64,000 nucleotides of DNA from Deuterostichococcus epilithicus (GCA_033439295.1 JAVTLE010000021.1:3162009-3226008); one strand, 5' to 3'. Numbered from the stretch's first letter, positions 36,597 to 48,723 are shown. Numbers and translations are program-made. Notes: generated by a model not told the origin, from the letters alone.

Positions 36597-38264
36597 TCAG
36601 TGCAGCACGACGATGGGGACACTGCAGTTCCTGGCGCAGTATTCCGTGGCTGATCCCAGGAAGAATCGCTGCACCGCTCCCTTGTTGTGGCTGCGCATCA
36701 TCAGAGAAGCAATGGTGACCCGAATTGCAGACCTTCATCGAGTGCCTTCTTCCCCACTGTCGTGGTCCCGCTTCATCACGCATGAATTGCACGCCATGAC
36801 TCAGTAAATGAGAGACACCAGCGTTTCAGCATGCAATCACACGTTATCGCACAGAGTGGCGACAACGGTCGGGCATTTGCAGCTTGGCGCCGCGCGGCTC
36901 CTTTCACCCACACACCGCACTGCATGCTCGCATGTCCACAGCTGGTTCGCAGCAGCTCTGGCCGGCGTGCAACCGCCGTCTCACCTGGCCATGACAACCG
37001 CGACAGCCTTCAGGTCGCTCGCCCGCTGGCACAGCACCTCGCCGACGGCCTCCGCGCCCGTCTGGAAGCGCACGATCTCCACCTGCAGCACAGCACACCC
37101 TGGAGTGGGGGCGCATCCTGTGTGCTACAGGCGGTCCGCGCTGCCGCTGCGCTGCCTGGCGCCAGTTGGACGGCCGGTGGGGAGGGCCTTCCACCCTGGT
37201 TCAGCACGCCCATCGATTGGATTCGCGGCAGAGAGCTGCTGAGCCATATCTGATCCCAGTGGCAATGCACAGCCAGCTGCCACACCTGCAATGCTTGGGC
37301 AGCAGTCGGCCAAGTATGTGCTGCCATCGCACGCCTGATTGGGCGAGAAAGGGCGCCTGCAACACACCTCATCTGTCACAAAAACGACGCTGATAGTCGC
37401 CCTGTCATGTTCCATACCTTGTGCGCTGCTCCCCGCAGTTTGGGCACGAATTTGCTTTCTATGAACTCCGATGCCTGCTCAATCTGCACGACAGGCACTG
37501 GAGTCCATCAGGACTAGCTGCAGGAGGAGAAACAGTCGACTGCACTCAGAACTTGGGACCAATCTCTGAGTTGTCTTGGGGACCAGGTCGGGCAAATTGT
37601 GATAACCACGAATTACACCCTGTGCCGCACGGGAGTTGTACTTTGAAAGCAGCTCTCCGCCTGTACGAGTATGCCCAGCAGATGCTAGCAGCAGCCATTG
37701 TTAGTAACACCATGAAGGTCTGCTCACATGTGCGCGGTCAGCAGCTGGGTCAGGCTCAGCCGCGATGAGCTCGTCCACGCCCCCGACGCCACCAAATCCC
37801 CCGAGCGTCTCCGCGTGCGCTGCGGCGACGACGTGGAATAGGTGTACCTCGTCGTCTGTGCGGCACACGCATTAGGCTATGGCCACATGGACTGCTGCTG
37901 CGGGATGTTTGCTGATGCACAGCGTTCGCCGGTGCACAGCGCGGCACCGCCGCATACGTCTTAACGGTTTGACGTTGTGACAGATGGTAGAGGATGAACA
38001 TCTCAGATATCGAGTGAGCCATGGTGAGTCACCTGACCGCAGCAGGTTATCCACCAGCCACTGGCACGCTCGCTCTGACGCCTGCGCACATTCATGTCCA
38101 GACAGTGGCGCATGCTTCTCGTCCTTGGCAGTTGACGAACGGAGGAGTTTGTTGAGATTTTGGAAGCTGCTGTGGCACCGTAGATCCGCAGGCCGGACGT
38201 GCACCTCAGAGTCGTCGACTGCCAGCAAAATGTTGCGCGTTGCGCCCGTGCCTGGCGACGCCAT
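36597..38264 (-). CDS. universal stress protein (UspA) domain protein
   Basis: Six exons join in phase: 38205-38264, 38033-38081, 37728-37855, 37418-37483, 36985-37082, 36597-36690 (164 aa, the usual length for one Usp domain). The N-terminus reads RNILLAVDDSE followed by ASERACQWLVDNLL, the first strand and helix of the fold. DEVHLFHVV is the second strand, IEQASEFIESKFVPKL and VEIVRFQTGAEAVGEV follow, and the C-terminus is VAVVMASHNKGAVQRFFLGS...NCSVPIVVL. The final Gly-Ser of the nucleotide loop is kept, but the first part reads ASHN where ATP-binding members have GxxG, so binding is uncertain. It is divergent to the homeobox gene. Confidence 0.93.
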
Positions 38265-39068
38265 CAGTCCCTCTCACTGCAGGGTGTTAACAGATAGGTA
38301 ATTCGATTCTCTGCTGCTGTGCAAGCCAGCACGACACCCATGCAGCACAGGCGGAGTTCCGGAAGCAAGTTGATGGTGGCAGATCTGAGCATGCGAGTGC
38401 GCGCTCCAGCCGCAAATGGTCGCTGCTAGAGTCTTCAGCCGGCACACCCCAAACGTTTCAATACACTAATCTGGAGCTATGCAGCGGCAGGGCCCACTGC
38501 CCAGTTTGGCACATGGCTCCGAGGTGAATATTCAAGTCGTCGTCTCATTGTTTTATGAGGGATGACAGCGCCGAGAAACTAGACGCAATGCGGGTCCTCG
38601 GTTCCGACATGAGGACCGACGCGCCGCAGCAGACACCGTGCGACGATCCACGACTGTGTTCAGCCTCAGCTGATCGCTCCATCGCAGCGTGGCGGAGCTG
38701 CGGCGCAGGCTCGAGCCCGTTCCCTGCCGTGCTCCCCCTGGCGCGCCCCTTCGCAGCTGCTTACTACCATGCACCACGTTTCTCAGTCTTCCCCACACTG
38801 TTCATCTTCTTCGATCACGTCTGCAACTTCACATCAGGGGCGCCACGGACCGTGGCCTGATCACATGCTCCAAACACCTCTCTCCCCTGCGATTGTCGGT
38901 AACACTTGGCTTGCCCCGGCTGCAGGCCTGGTGCGGGAAATGCCTATGGTGTAGGGAGGCTCAAGTTGTTTCCGACACTATCAGACTCACGGGCAAAGAC
39001 ACACGCAGCGGGGCCCTGTGCCCTCGCAGCTCACCCGCCGACAGCTGCGCGTCCGGCGTCAGCTCGCC
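38265..39068. other. divergent intergenic region
   Basis: The stretch lies between the stress-protein start (minus) and the homeodomain gene (plus). A short open stretch at 38689 reads VAELRRRLEPVPC, and an acceptor CCTCGCAG sits at 39023-39030, so an upstream exon of the homeodomain gene is possible but not shown. Confidence 0.35.
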
Positions 39069-39863
39069 ATGGCTGCTGACCCCACGACAGCCATCCGCAC
39101 CGCGGCGGCGCTGTCGGCGGCGGCTGCGGCTCACCAGCTGCAGCAGCAGCAGGAGTCGGATGCGGCGGCGGCGGGCGTCGGCGGCGAGGATGACGATGAC
39201 CCCTCACAGCCGAGGGGAAGGGAGCTGTTTTCCGAACAGGTGGGCAAAAGCTCTCTCATTCCGCCGTCCGAGGCGGGGCAAGTATCATGTGATACACCGT
39301 TCTGCATGGTAGCACGGCTGTTTCGAGCCTTGCTCAGGGTTTGGGGCACCCTGCTTGCCACGGTGGTCAAGCTATGTTAGACAGGTACTCAAGTGTCTCG
39401 GCCTTGAGGCCTAGCACCTGACACCACGCCCTGCGCCCTCGTAGGTGCGTGGCTACCTGGAGAGCGTGTACAAGGTGAGTGCGCAGCCGGAGGAGTATGT
39501 CAAGTACCGGCTGCACCTGGTCACGCGGCTGGAGATGCGCCAGATCAACGACTGGTTCCACAACCGGTGCGGTCCACAATAGCACTCTATCTGCTGCTGG
39601 CATCTTCGATTCTCGTGTGAACCGCGAACTCGAATCAAATCCCTGAGGGTTTGAAAAGTGCGACACCCACGCTGGGCCGGGGTCGCACAACAGGATAGAC
39701 ACTGTGTCGACAGGCTTGTCAACTGCCTGCTTTGCCTCCAGCGCAGGCGGCAGAAGGACCGCAAACGGGCGCGGTCGGCCATGGAGGGCGGTGGGGCCGC
39801 AGACGGCGCGGCAGGAGACGCCGCCTTTGCTGCCGCGCAGCAGCCACATGCGCAGCCGTCGCC

Positions 39864-39914
<51 letters not shown>

Positions 39915-42900
39915 GGGCGCAGCAGCGCCTGCGGGCCCAGCGCCGGCGCAGCTGCAGTCGCTTCCAGCCCCGCACGGCGGCGCGCTGCCGCTGCTGCAGG
40001 GCCTGCTCGCCGCGCCGTCTGCCGGCAGTGGCCCGCCGGCCGGCGCGCCGGCTTCGACGTCGACCGCCGTGGCAGCCGGCTCTGCGCAGCTGGTGCCGCT
40101 GCCGCTCCTGAGCGGCATTCAGCCGCCCGGCAGCGCCCCGCNGCTCATGCANGGCCCGGAGGCGGCGGCGCCTGAAGCGGCAGCGGNGGNGCCGCCCTCC
40201 CGCGGCAGGCGGGGCGGCGGCGGCGGCGCCGCCGATGGCAGCCCTGCCCTCGGCGAGAATGACTCCTCGTTTGCGCGCTTCCAGCTGACAGACCTTGCGG
40301 TCATCGCCAACCTGGTGCGTGTTTCAGTCTGTCATCTCCTTTCAGGCGGCTTCCTGCTTCCGGTGTTCAGACATCATCGCTGCCGCAACCAGCGCACAAA
40401 GCTGCCGTGGTCACCAAAGCTGATGCAATGGATGTCTGGATGTCTGGGCGAGCAGAGCCATGCCGGCTCGTCTGGCAGGCTGTGGCCAGGTGACCCGCCG
40501 CTGCAGCCTCGCTGGCTATCGCGAGTCTTCGTCAGAGAACATCACATCAGACAACATCAGAGTCAACCGTCTTTCTTCGGTAAATCAGGTGGGGCTGGAG
40601 ACCATCGCCTGCGACGACAGCGTCCGCAATGAGGGCGTCGCCGAGCCCGCGGCCGGGTTGTACCTGTTTGAGCAGGCACGCTCTTTTGCAGTAGCGCGCT
40701 GTTGACTGCTTCGCCTCTGGTATCCAGTGCGCGCTTGGGTGAACTTCTGGTGCAGGATGCTGATGCTGTCGTGTGGAAAGCAAGCTTCACTTGGCCTGAG
40801 GCGGCCAGGGTGGTGAGGTTGTCAACCTGCACTCAGCCTCACTGTCGCGTGCCACTCGCTGCCGAGTGCTGCAGCAACTCACGCTGGCTCTGCACGTTTC
40901 TTTGCCTGATGTGTGCGCCCTGGCACGTGCATTGAGTGCCTCGCCTGTCTGGCAACCTGCCTGGCGGACAATACAGCCGGTAATGGCCTGCTGCAGCTCA
41001 CGCGCCTGGACAGTCTGGTGTTGGAGGCGGCGCCGGCGGCCAAGCGGCAGCGCACGCGCCACCAGCACTTCTGGCGTAACAGGTGCGAGATCCCAAGCCA
41101 AGCACGGGTCCATGCAATCAAGGACGGGCCTCTATTACGAATGTGCTGAGCTTGAAGGCGCGAGCGCTGCTGGGCCTTAGCGCAGCCCCAGGGGTGAGAG
41201 ATCCTGGTCCGGCATCGGGGGCTGTCAAGCCATCACCACCCCGCAGCCACTCGGTGTGAAGGGCAGCGAAGGGGTCCGGCCTGTGTGTTTCAAACGATAT
41301 CGCAGCCATGTGCAGCCAACTGAACCTCCCTCCCCACCCCCCTGGTGCAGCGACAAGATCCCGCGCGAGGACCGCATCTACGTGCCGTCCAAGGATGCGT
41401 CCGCCGCGGCGGAGGGCCGTGGGCCACCGGTGACGGGGCGGGGGGAGCTGCCGCCGGGAGAGCGCTCCAACACGTGGACCGTGGCGCTGACGCCGGGCGG
41501 CGTGGTGGACTACCTCAACCGAAAGACCAGCCCCCTGGGTGGGTGCCGCCAGGGTTTGGGGTTCAGTTCCGATGCGTTTGCCCGCCACTTGCGCACACGT
41601 AATGGAGAACCTCAGCTGCAGGACACTGCCCACCGGGTACGTGCGCTGGTGCTTTGTTCACTGTTCGTGCAGTTCTCCTCATCGTTTCTGCAATCCTTCA
41701 GAGCGCGGCGGTACGCGGGCTGTGCGGAGCGGAGAGCCATTGACTCACTGACTAGGCTGAAGCGGTGATACCAACGTGCGAATGTGGCAGGGCCGGTGGC
41801 TGTACAATTACACGTGCAGGCCATGCGGGACTTAGCAAGCGCCGCGCTGAGCTGCTCGCCGTTTCATGGTGCACCCCAGGCGTGCGCATTTTCCGGGCGC
41901 TGCTGTCACAGCTGGATGCGCCGCCAGGCGCGGCCGCGCCGGCACCGCTGGGGCTGCCGCAGGTCGGCAGCGAACTTGCGGCTGTGCCACACCCGGCCGC
42001 CGCCGGCCATGCCCAGGCCGCCGCAGCTGGCCCCCGTGCGAGCCAGCAGCTGGTCGTGATGCACGGCACGCCCGTTTCGCTGCCGGCGGCCGAGCCCCTG
42101 GTGGCGCCGCCGTCAGCTGCGGGGGCGGCGGCGGGTGGTGGCAGCGGCACACCTCGCAGCCCCCCCTTCTCTGGCGGCCCGTGGCCGGGCTCCAGGGGCG
42201 GCTCAGGCGGGCAGGCGCTGCCGGCGGCGATCGCGGCCGTGCAGCAGAGCGCCTGGGGCATGCCGCTAGGCGGCAGATCGATTGGCGGTGGGCCGCTCGG
42301 CAGCGGACCCCTTCTCAGCAGCGGTGTCCCTCTTGCCAGTGGATCACTCGGCAGCGGACCCATCGGCAGCGGGGCGCTCGGTAGCGGGCCCGTCAGCAGC
42401 GGGCTGCTGAACAACAGCGGCACAGGCAGTCGCGGTCTGCTGCCGGCGCCGGCGTCAACACAACAGCAGGGGCTGGCGCAGCAGGAGCCAGCGGCCGTGC
42501 GCAGCCCGGCTGCGCCGCAGCAGCCGGCCTCAGCGGCAGCGCCGCAGCTGCCCTTGCAGTCCGCCGGCATCGCCGCAATGATTGGCGGCGGCAGCTTCGG
42601 CGGCGGTGCGGCTACGACTCAGGGCCCCTCCCCCTCCTCCGGCCTGCCGGTGCCACCGCCCACGCTGGACGTTGGCAGCATTGGCGGCTTCCTGCATGGC
42701 GGCGGTGGCGCCGGCGCCGGCCAGTCGCTGGGCTTGCCGCCGCCTGCGGCGCATGCGGCGTCCTCGCTACCCGCCGCAACGGACGCCGCCACCGGCTTCC
42801 TGCGGGATGCTGTCATCCACCAGGCGAAGAAGGCGAGTTCCCCATTGGGAGTCCGAGCATGCACCCACATCGGAGCCGCACGACACTATTCTCTACGAGG

Positions 42901-44742
42901 CTTGCCATGGAGTGACCCTGACACACAGCCTGCCACTTCCAATGCCGAGACGCTCCCGATGCCTTCTGAGGCGCAAGCACGACTCGCACTGCTGGTGTGT
43001 TCCGCTGCGGCTCTGACGTGCACCTTGGTACCCTGCAGGTTTCCATGCCACCGCCGCCGGCTGCCGGCAGCCTGGCCGATGGGGCCGGCGGAGTCGCCAC
43101 GGCGCCGGCGCAGCCGCCGGCGCCCGCGCCGCCAGCCGACTCCCCTGTCGAGGCATACCGCCGCCTGATCAGCCAACAGGGCTTTGGCATGCCGGTGCTG
43201 CCGCCGCGAACGCCGGCCGCCCCTGCTGCCTCGGATGCGCCCGGCACTGTGTCTCCCGCCGCACCGGCGACGGCGCCTGCCGCGGCCTCCGGCGCAAGTG
43301 CTCGAGCGGCCAGCCCTGCGGCAGCGTCCTCCACCATGCAGGGCGACGCGGCTGCAACGACGGGCGCCGTCACCGCCTCGACGAGCAACACCGGCAGCGC
43401 TGGGGCCGCGAGCGCCGCTGGCGCCGCCGGCGCCGCGGCCGCCGGCGCCGCGGCCGCCGGCGGCAATGGCGGCAACCTGCTGGGGGATGGCTGGGCCTCG
43501 ACGCTGCCGCTCTCCCTGCAGCCCTGCTCTTCGGCGGCAAATTGCACAGTGCGCCTGCTTGCCTCCGCATTTGACTGGCCCAGCATTCGCTGTTGACGGG
43601 CATTCACAACCATCTGGAGACAAGGCGATGGGGTCTGGGCGGTGCAGCCACATGCTTGTGGCATCTGCATGTGCAGGGCAATCCAGTGCAATGCTTTATC
43701 CCCACATCCCTTTTGCGCCAGCAGGGTCTGCTGCTCGATGGCAGCCAGCTGCCTCGGCTACCCCAAGTCAGCTGCTGGCTGCAGGCCAACCTCGCAGCTG
43801 TGATGTATGCACGGACGTGCACGATAAGTAACAAAACAAGTGCCTGCCTCCCTGCGCAGCCGGCAGACATCCTGGCGCAGCTGCCGGCCCACATCGGCAC
43901 TGCCATCAAAGCGACGGCCACGCCAGGCGACCTGCAGGTGACTCCCCTGCAACTGCAATCCACGTCTCACAGAGAACGCTGGGATATTTGTCAGAGGACG
44001 CTGGAATTGTTTCCTCAAAGACAATCCTTGGCATTGGGCGGTCGCACAGGGTGCTGCACAGACGGCCATGCCCCGCGAGGTGCACCTCACAACTGCAGCA
44101 ATCCTTGCGGCTGCTCGCGTGCACGTGCAGGTGCAGGTGCCTCCAAGTAGTGTCAGATACTCGGCAGTCCCTGTCCCGATGCAGGCCTACATCGCGGCGC
44201 GCTTCGGCAGCGGCCCGACGGCAACGCCGCTGCACGAGCTGCCGCTGCCGGTGTCCGGCCCCCTGCACGCCCTCGCTGCCGAGCAGGGTTTCGTGCAGGG
44301 CGCGCTGCTCGGGTCGCTCGGCGGCGGCGCCGGCAACGCAGGCGACAGCGCGGCTGCCAGCCCCACCGCCACCGGCAGCGGGCACCTGCTCGGCGGCCTT
44401 GCCGGCCTGCCACCGCGCCCCGCCAGCGGCGGCGACAGCGGCGGGTCCGCCGGCACGGCCGGCAGCAGCGGCGGCGGCGGCGGCAGCGGCACGGGCCCTG
44501 CCGGCGCCACACCGGCAATGCAGCTGGCCAAGCGGCTGTCGCTGCCTGGTGGCGACGGCGGTGGCAGCTGGCAACCTCCCGCCGGCGGCGGCAGATGGCC
44601 GCAGCGACACGANNNGCCGTGCGCCGCAGCTAGCATCGCGGCGCAAGTCGCGCGCCAGCGGCCGCGCTGCCCACAGCTGAGCGCCGATCACTCGCGCAGT
44701 TTCTCTGTTTATTTCTCTGCATGTCTGACGCAATGTCATTAA
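39069..44742 (+). CDS. homeodomain transcription factor with polyQ and low-complexity regions
   Basis: Exons: 39069-39239, 39445-39566, 39747-40314, 40589-about 40700, 40977-41082, 41351-41538, 41820-42832, 43039-43548, 43860-43937, 44131-44742 (about 1,150 aa). Exons 1-3 together give a homeodomain: FSEQVRGYLESVYK, then YRLHLVTRLEMRQINDWFHN, then RRQKDRKR, with the invariant W48, F49, N51 and R53 and an unusual His at position 50. A run of 16 Gln follows, then Ala/Pro/Gly-rich regions. A more ordered block (41000-41900) has DKIPREDRIYVPSKD, NTWTVALTPGGVVDYLN and WCTPGVRIFRALLSQLD. The role is probably DNA-binding transcription control. The exon near 40700-40976 is unresolved, the intron after 42832 begins with GC, and N bases occur at 40142, 40152, 40187, 40190 and 44613-44615. 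Confidence 0.82.
42275..42420 (+). repeat. Gly/Ser/Leu hexapeptide-like repeat in the homeodomain gene
   Basis: The frame reads units such as GGPLGSGPLL, GSLGSGPIGSGALGSGPVSS with an 18-nt period (about GGCAGCGGACCCMTCGGCAG). It sits in a Gly/Ser/Ala-rich, probably disordered part of the protein. Confidence 0.7.
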
Positions 44743-45512
44743 GTGTCCTAGCTTTGAGGCCGCATTGGCGTAGTCCCCCTGCGGGAGGTCCCACCCTCAT
44801 GTCGCATAACTTCCTTGAGCGATGGTGGGGACCAGATTTTTCGGATGCTAAGGCCCGATTGAGTGCTGCTCATAGTGGGACATCTACGGCCGCGATGCAT
44901 GACGACGAGGCGGACCATGGAACTCAGCTGTTCAGCATCTCTGTGCGCTTCGCGCAAGTCTGTCGCTGTTGTGCTTTCGAGTCAGATACGATACTCACAG
45001 TATCTATACCTATATATGCTGTCGTTACCCGATGGGATGGCGTGGTCCAAGCGCCCATCTGCTATTCTCGTGTACCTGAGGATAGGCAGCTCTTCTTCGC
45101 CGTGCACACGCGGCGTCCGTTCGGTAGTTCCTGCCCAGCTGTAAGGTCTTGAGACAGTTTGCACTCTTGCAAGTTGCCAGCCAAGCCACTACTGGTTCGT
45201 TCAGTAGCAGGTCACCCTTACCACTTAGGTACCATCTGGGCTCATTGACTGATCGAATCAACTCCCAGTCCTACATCAAGCAACTGCCTCAACTGCCTCT
45301 GTTGGCTGTCGTCCCACGAGCCCACCATCTGGCAGCCCCTGGCTGTTGGCCAGCCGCACCACCTTCCACCAAGGACAAATGGCAGCACTCAGCCCCGCGC
45401 CAGGACTGTTTGCACGTCTTTTTGACCGGCTGTGCGGGCGGAACTGGTGCTCTGAAGGCGCTTATCCCTGCTGCCCATGCTTCAGGCATGGCCTTGCGGC
45501 CTCGCAGCCTCA
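44743..45512. other. convergent intergenic region
   Basis: It lies between the homeodomain-gene stop and the SmG stop. TGTAA at 45138-45142 is a possible signal but lies 400 nt after the stop. Nothing else was recognised. Confidence 0.4.
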
Positions 45513-46423
45513 TCATGCGTCCAGCGCCTCGATCGTCACAATGCTGTTTCCCCGGATGACCTGCAGAACAAGGTGCGTGTGTTTCAAAGATGCCGAGCCT
45601 GGGAAACCTGATGGGTGGGACCACTTGTCAGAATGCAGTTTTGCGCCTCATCATTCGGTGTGTGGCACTGGAGATCCGCAACCGGCAGCATCGTGCACGC
45701 GGCAGCCCAGCGGCGCCATTGCTGTGCCGCCCTAGCTGCGACGACCTCGACGCCAGCGGCCTGCCTGCAGCAAGGCTGGTGCCTGCGCCCGTGCCTGACA
45801 CCAACGTGGGGAGGCTCGGCAGGGGCAACTGACTTGACACAGGCGAGCTTTTGTGGGGGTGATGGGTGGGTGATGGAATGAATGGTGCTGTTCACGCTGC
45901 AGGGCACGCACCACCATGCCGATGTCGGCCTTGGTCTTGGAGTCGACGGTGGTATCCAGCACCAGGTTCATGAACTGGTCGAAGCCACGCAGCACGCCCA
46001 CGACAGCGCGGTTGCCATTCAGGTGGACTGCGAGGGAAGCGGACACACAGCAGTTGCTGTTTCAGGTGGACCGCGGGGAATGAGGCCGACGGGGCAGCGT
46101 GTCAGGCTGCTTGGCGCGGTAAGGGGAGAGCAGGGCCGAGGCAGCATCGATGTGCTCGGTCGACATCGAAAATGAAATGGCAGAAAAGGGTGCGCTCGCG
46201 CCGCTGCGGCGTCAGTAGCGCTGCTACTGCTCGAAGATCAGCAGGCGGGGCGGCTGGAGCGCTCGTGCAGGTGCGCGGGAAGGTGCGTCTTAACGTGCCC
46301 GGTCCAGCCGCCTATCAATCCTCGCGGCTGCACACTGTTCAATTAGCATCGCGGAAGCACAGACTCACTGTTCAGCTTCCGGTCCATGAACCCCTTGAGC
46401 TCCGGCGGCTGGACCTTAGGCAT
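45513..46423 (-). CDS. SNRPG: small nuclear ribonucleoprotein SmG
   Basis: Three exons join in phase: 46369-46423, 45912-46027, 45513-45560 (72 aa; SmG proteins are about 76-80 aa). It begins PKVQPPELKGFMDRKLN, then the Sm1 block NGNRAVVGVLRGFDQFMNLV and D-rich loop, and ends with the Sm2 block VIRGNSIVTIEAL. PPELKxFMDxKL and GFDQFMNLV separate it from the related LSm7. It is a core subunit of the heptameric ring on spliceosomal U1, U2, U4 and U5 snRNAs, assembled in the cytoplasm and acting in the nucleus. The start codon fixes the family N-terminus exactly. Confidence 0.97.
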
Positions 46424-46779
46424 CCTGCCGCCCTGCTCCTGGCAATCCCCGCGCCTAGCTCCCTCCTGGTTGCACCGCCCACAGGATCACAGCACTGGCC
46501 TGAGACTGGGGGCTGCTCTACGTTTGCAGCAGCTCCAAAGTGCGGGCGCAGCTGCAAAGTGGTCCTTGCAGCGTATGAAGCGAGTCCGTGGCGTGTGAAG
46601 AACGCACCAGTAAATGGCAAAGTTGTGAACTCGGCAACACGCGCTGCAGCCTATTTCCAACTCTGCATTCAGGGTTTAGCACTGGGTGGCATTTCCGCTT
46701 GTTGATTCTTACATCCGCTTTCTGGGTCAGGATTCAATACCAGACATTGAAAAAACATCTACAGTCTACAGACTAGAAG
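46424..46779. other. gap between SmG and PEN-2 genes
   Basis: It contains the SmG 5' region and the PEN-2 3' UTR (both minus). TTACA at 46709-46713, read TGTAA on minus, lies about 68 nt after the PEN-2 stop and is a fair polyadenylation candidate. Confidence 0.45.
46709..46713 (-). terminator. possible TGTAA polyadenylation signal of PEN-2
   Basis: The minus-strand TGTAA sits at a suitable distance after the stop codon at 46780. Only the pentamer supports it. Confidence 0.4.
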
Positions 46780-47829
46780 TCAAAAGACCAGTCCCCATTT
46801 CGCCAGGTCGATCCTGGCGGCATCCAGCTGGTCGAACAGCTTCTCTCCAAACACCGCCTCTTGGCCTGCAAATGGTGGACAAGCATTCAGACTTCGTCAT
46901 TGCAGAGTGGTGCCTGAGAGGACCTCAACAGCCGGACTCGAATTACGGGTACAGGTATTCAGTCGAGCTGTTAAAAATCTCTCACCGATCATGAACGTCA
47001 GGCACCACGGCAAGAACACTGCAGATGCCAGCGCAAAGCCGATCGCCGAGCGCTTGGTGACTGCACACCAGACAATAGAGGTTTCCGATGAAACAGTCAA
47101 CAGAGAGCTCAACTATGCTTGACAGCGCTGTCGGCGGCATGCTGGTGCTTAGAAGTGATGCTTCAGAATGCGCACGCTTTGCAATCTCGGCGTCATGGCC
47201 GTGCCGGAAGTTCGGCCAAAACAGCCAAACGTTGACGGCCCACATCAGCGGCAGCAGCGCAAACCCCGTGTAGTACAGTGCTGTCAGGGACACGGGGCAG
47301 GATCAGAGACTGCTAATTTGATGAGACCGCGAAGCGCAGGCAGCGCTTGCATGCACACAACGCAGGGGCACCGGAGGAGCAGACAAGGCCATGCCGCTGA
47401 TTGTCCTACTGCATTTATATCTGGCAAAGCAACGCAACACTCATCTCGCTTTCGATCTCCAAGCGTTCAAGCGGCTGCCTGCTATGGCCGATAGCAGGGC
47501 AGGCCATCAGGAGACATGCCCATGCTTGATGCCGCATGGGAGTCTAGCAGTCTGAGAGGTGTCAGGAACTCATTTTTTCGACAGAGCGCCTGCGCCACGT
47601 CCGAAGGCACGCGGTCGCCATCGACGGTCTCCACCAGGTCCCGGCGCCATCGCCGCCTGCATCGCATGCCGCCTGAGCAAGCATCCTGATGGCCGCTGCC
47701 GCTGCCACTTTCGCCACCCTGCGAATCGCTGGGCAGCTCGCCTGGAGCTGTTGCATCGCTGCCGTCCTCTCGGATGAGCAGGGCCGTTTCTACAGGCCGG
47801 TCAGCCAGCTCTGCAGGCTGAATCTCCAT
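46780..47829 (-). CDS. PEN2: gamma-secretase subunit PEN-2
   Basis: Four exons: 47574-47829, 47176-47280, 46986-47060, 46780-46865 (173 aa). The conserved core reads DRVPSDVAQALCRK, then YYTGFALLPLMWAVNVWLFW (first hairpin helices), then TKRSAIGFALASAVFLPWCL (second membrane helix) and a short tail FGEKLFDQLDAARIDLAKWG. DRV...LCRK next to YY-GFALLP is the PEN-2 signature. PEN-2 stabilises and activates presenilin in the endomembrane gamma-secretase complex. The protein has about 70 extra N-terminal residues, Gly/Ser-rich. The start chosen is the only in-frame ATG with the open frame. The first intron appears to begin with AT rather than GT (47573), although phase is preserved. Confidence 0.88.
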
Positions 47830-48723
47830 CCCGCCTTGCCGCTGCCACGGCGCCGTGGGTTGAGGGGTGAGCTCCAAGGTGGGGGGCTGGGTAGCAGCCA
47901 GAGTTGCAGCCTCCGACGTTCTGGTTGAAAGCCATCAGCAAATCATCCTTGCCTGTGGAAACCAATAAGCTTCTGCACAAGTGTGATTCCAGGTTTGAGA
48001 AGAATTAGTATCTGACCGCGCTTTCATCAGCAAGCCTGTGTCGCTGCTTTGAGTAGACTCAAAATCAAGTCCAGATGATTCGCTTGCCGCTGCGCGTTTG
48101 TGCTGCCGCAGTAGCTGAGGAATGCTGACTCAGGGTCCCGCGCTCCGTTGAAGCTTTCCCGCGAGCCTTGCTGTCATCTGCTCAACCAGGTAGCGCTGGA
48201 GGTGCACGGCAGCGCTGCAGAGCGAGCCTTGTCGTGACCGTCTTTGTAGAGAACTCTGCACAATGGCGTTCAACAGCACGCTCGCTGCGCTGCCGGTGGC
48301 GCCCGCGCGCAACACGACAGTTGCAGCGCAGATTAGAGCCACCAGGTGTCCAGGTGCGCGTCCTGGCGTGATCACGGGGCGCCATTCGTGCATTGAGAGG
48401 AATATGCATGCACCTCATTGAATGGCACGCCAGGTGTGCTGTGGTGTCGTTTCATGGAGATGCACACGGTATCTTCAACTGCACTGCCAGACAGCACCTC
48501 GGTGTTGCGGAGCAAGCGGCGTGAGAAGGCAGCAGAGCGTGACGAAAGCCTGATTCAAGGGGTATTCTGAAGCGTTTGAGACAGCGCACGCCGAGGCTCA
48601 GCCCCATGTCACATGATGCCACCGTTGGCGGTGCCAGAATTGCGCGCTCACAGTGCAACATGCCCTCCGCAGCGTCAGTGATGCGCACCCAGACGCATGT
48701 GGACTGATCCACCCGAGACTTGA
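47830..48723. other. divergent intergenic region (PEN-2 / HCF136)
   Basis: About 890 bases between two divergent starts. On minus, the PEN-2 frame stays open upstream to an acceptor-like CAACCAG near 47914, so a 5' non-coding or coding exon is possible. No other feature was recognised. Confidence 0.4.

Noticed and set aside
39865-39912. CAG microsatellite as a stand-alone repeat
   Set aside because: It is the in-frame polyQ tract of the homeodomain protein and is described there.
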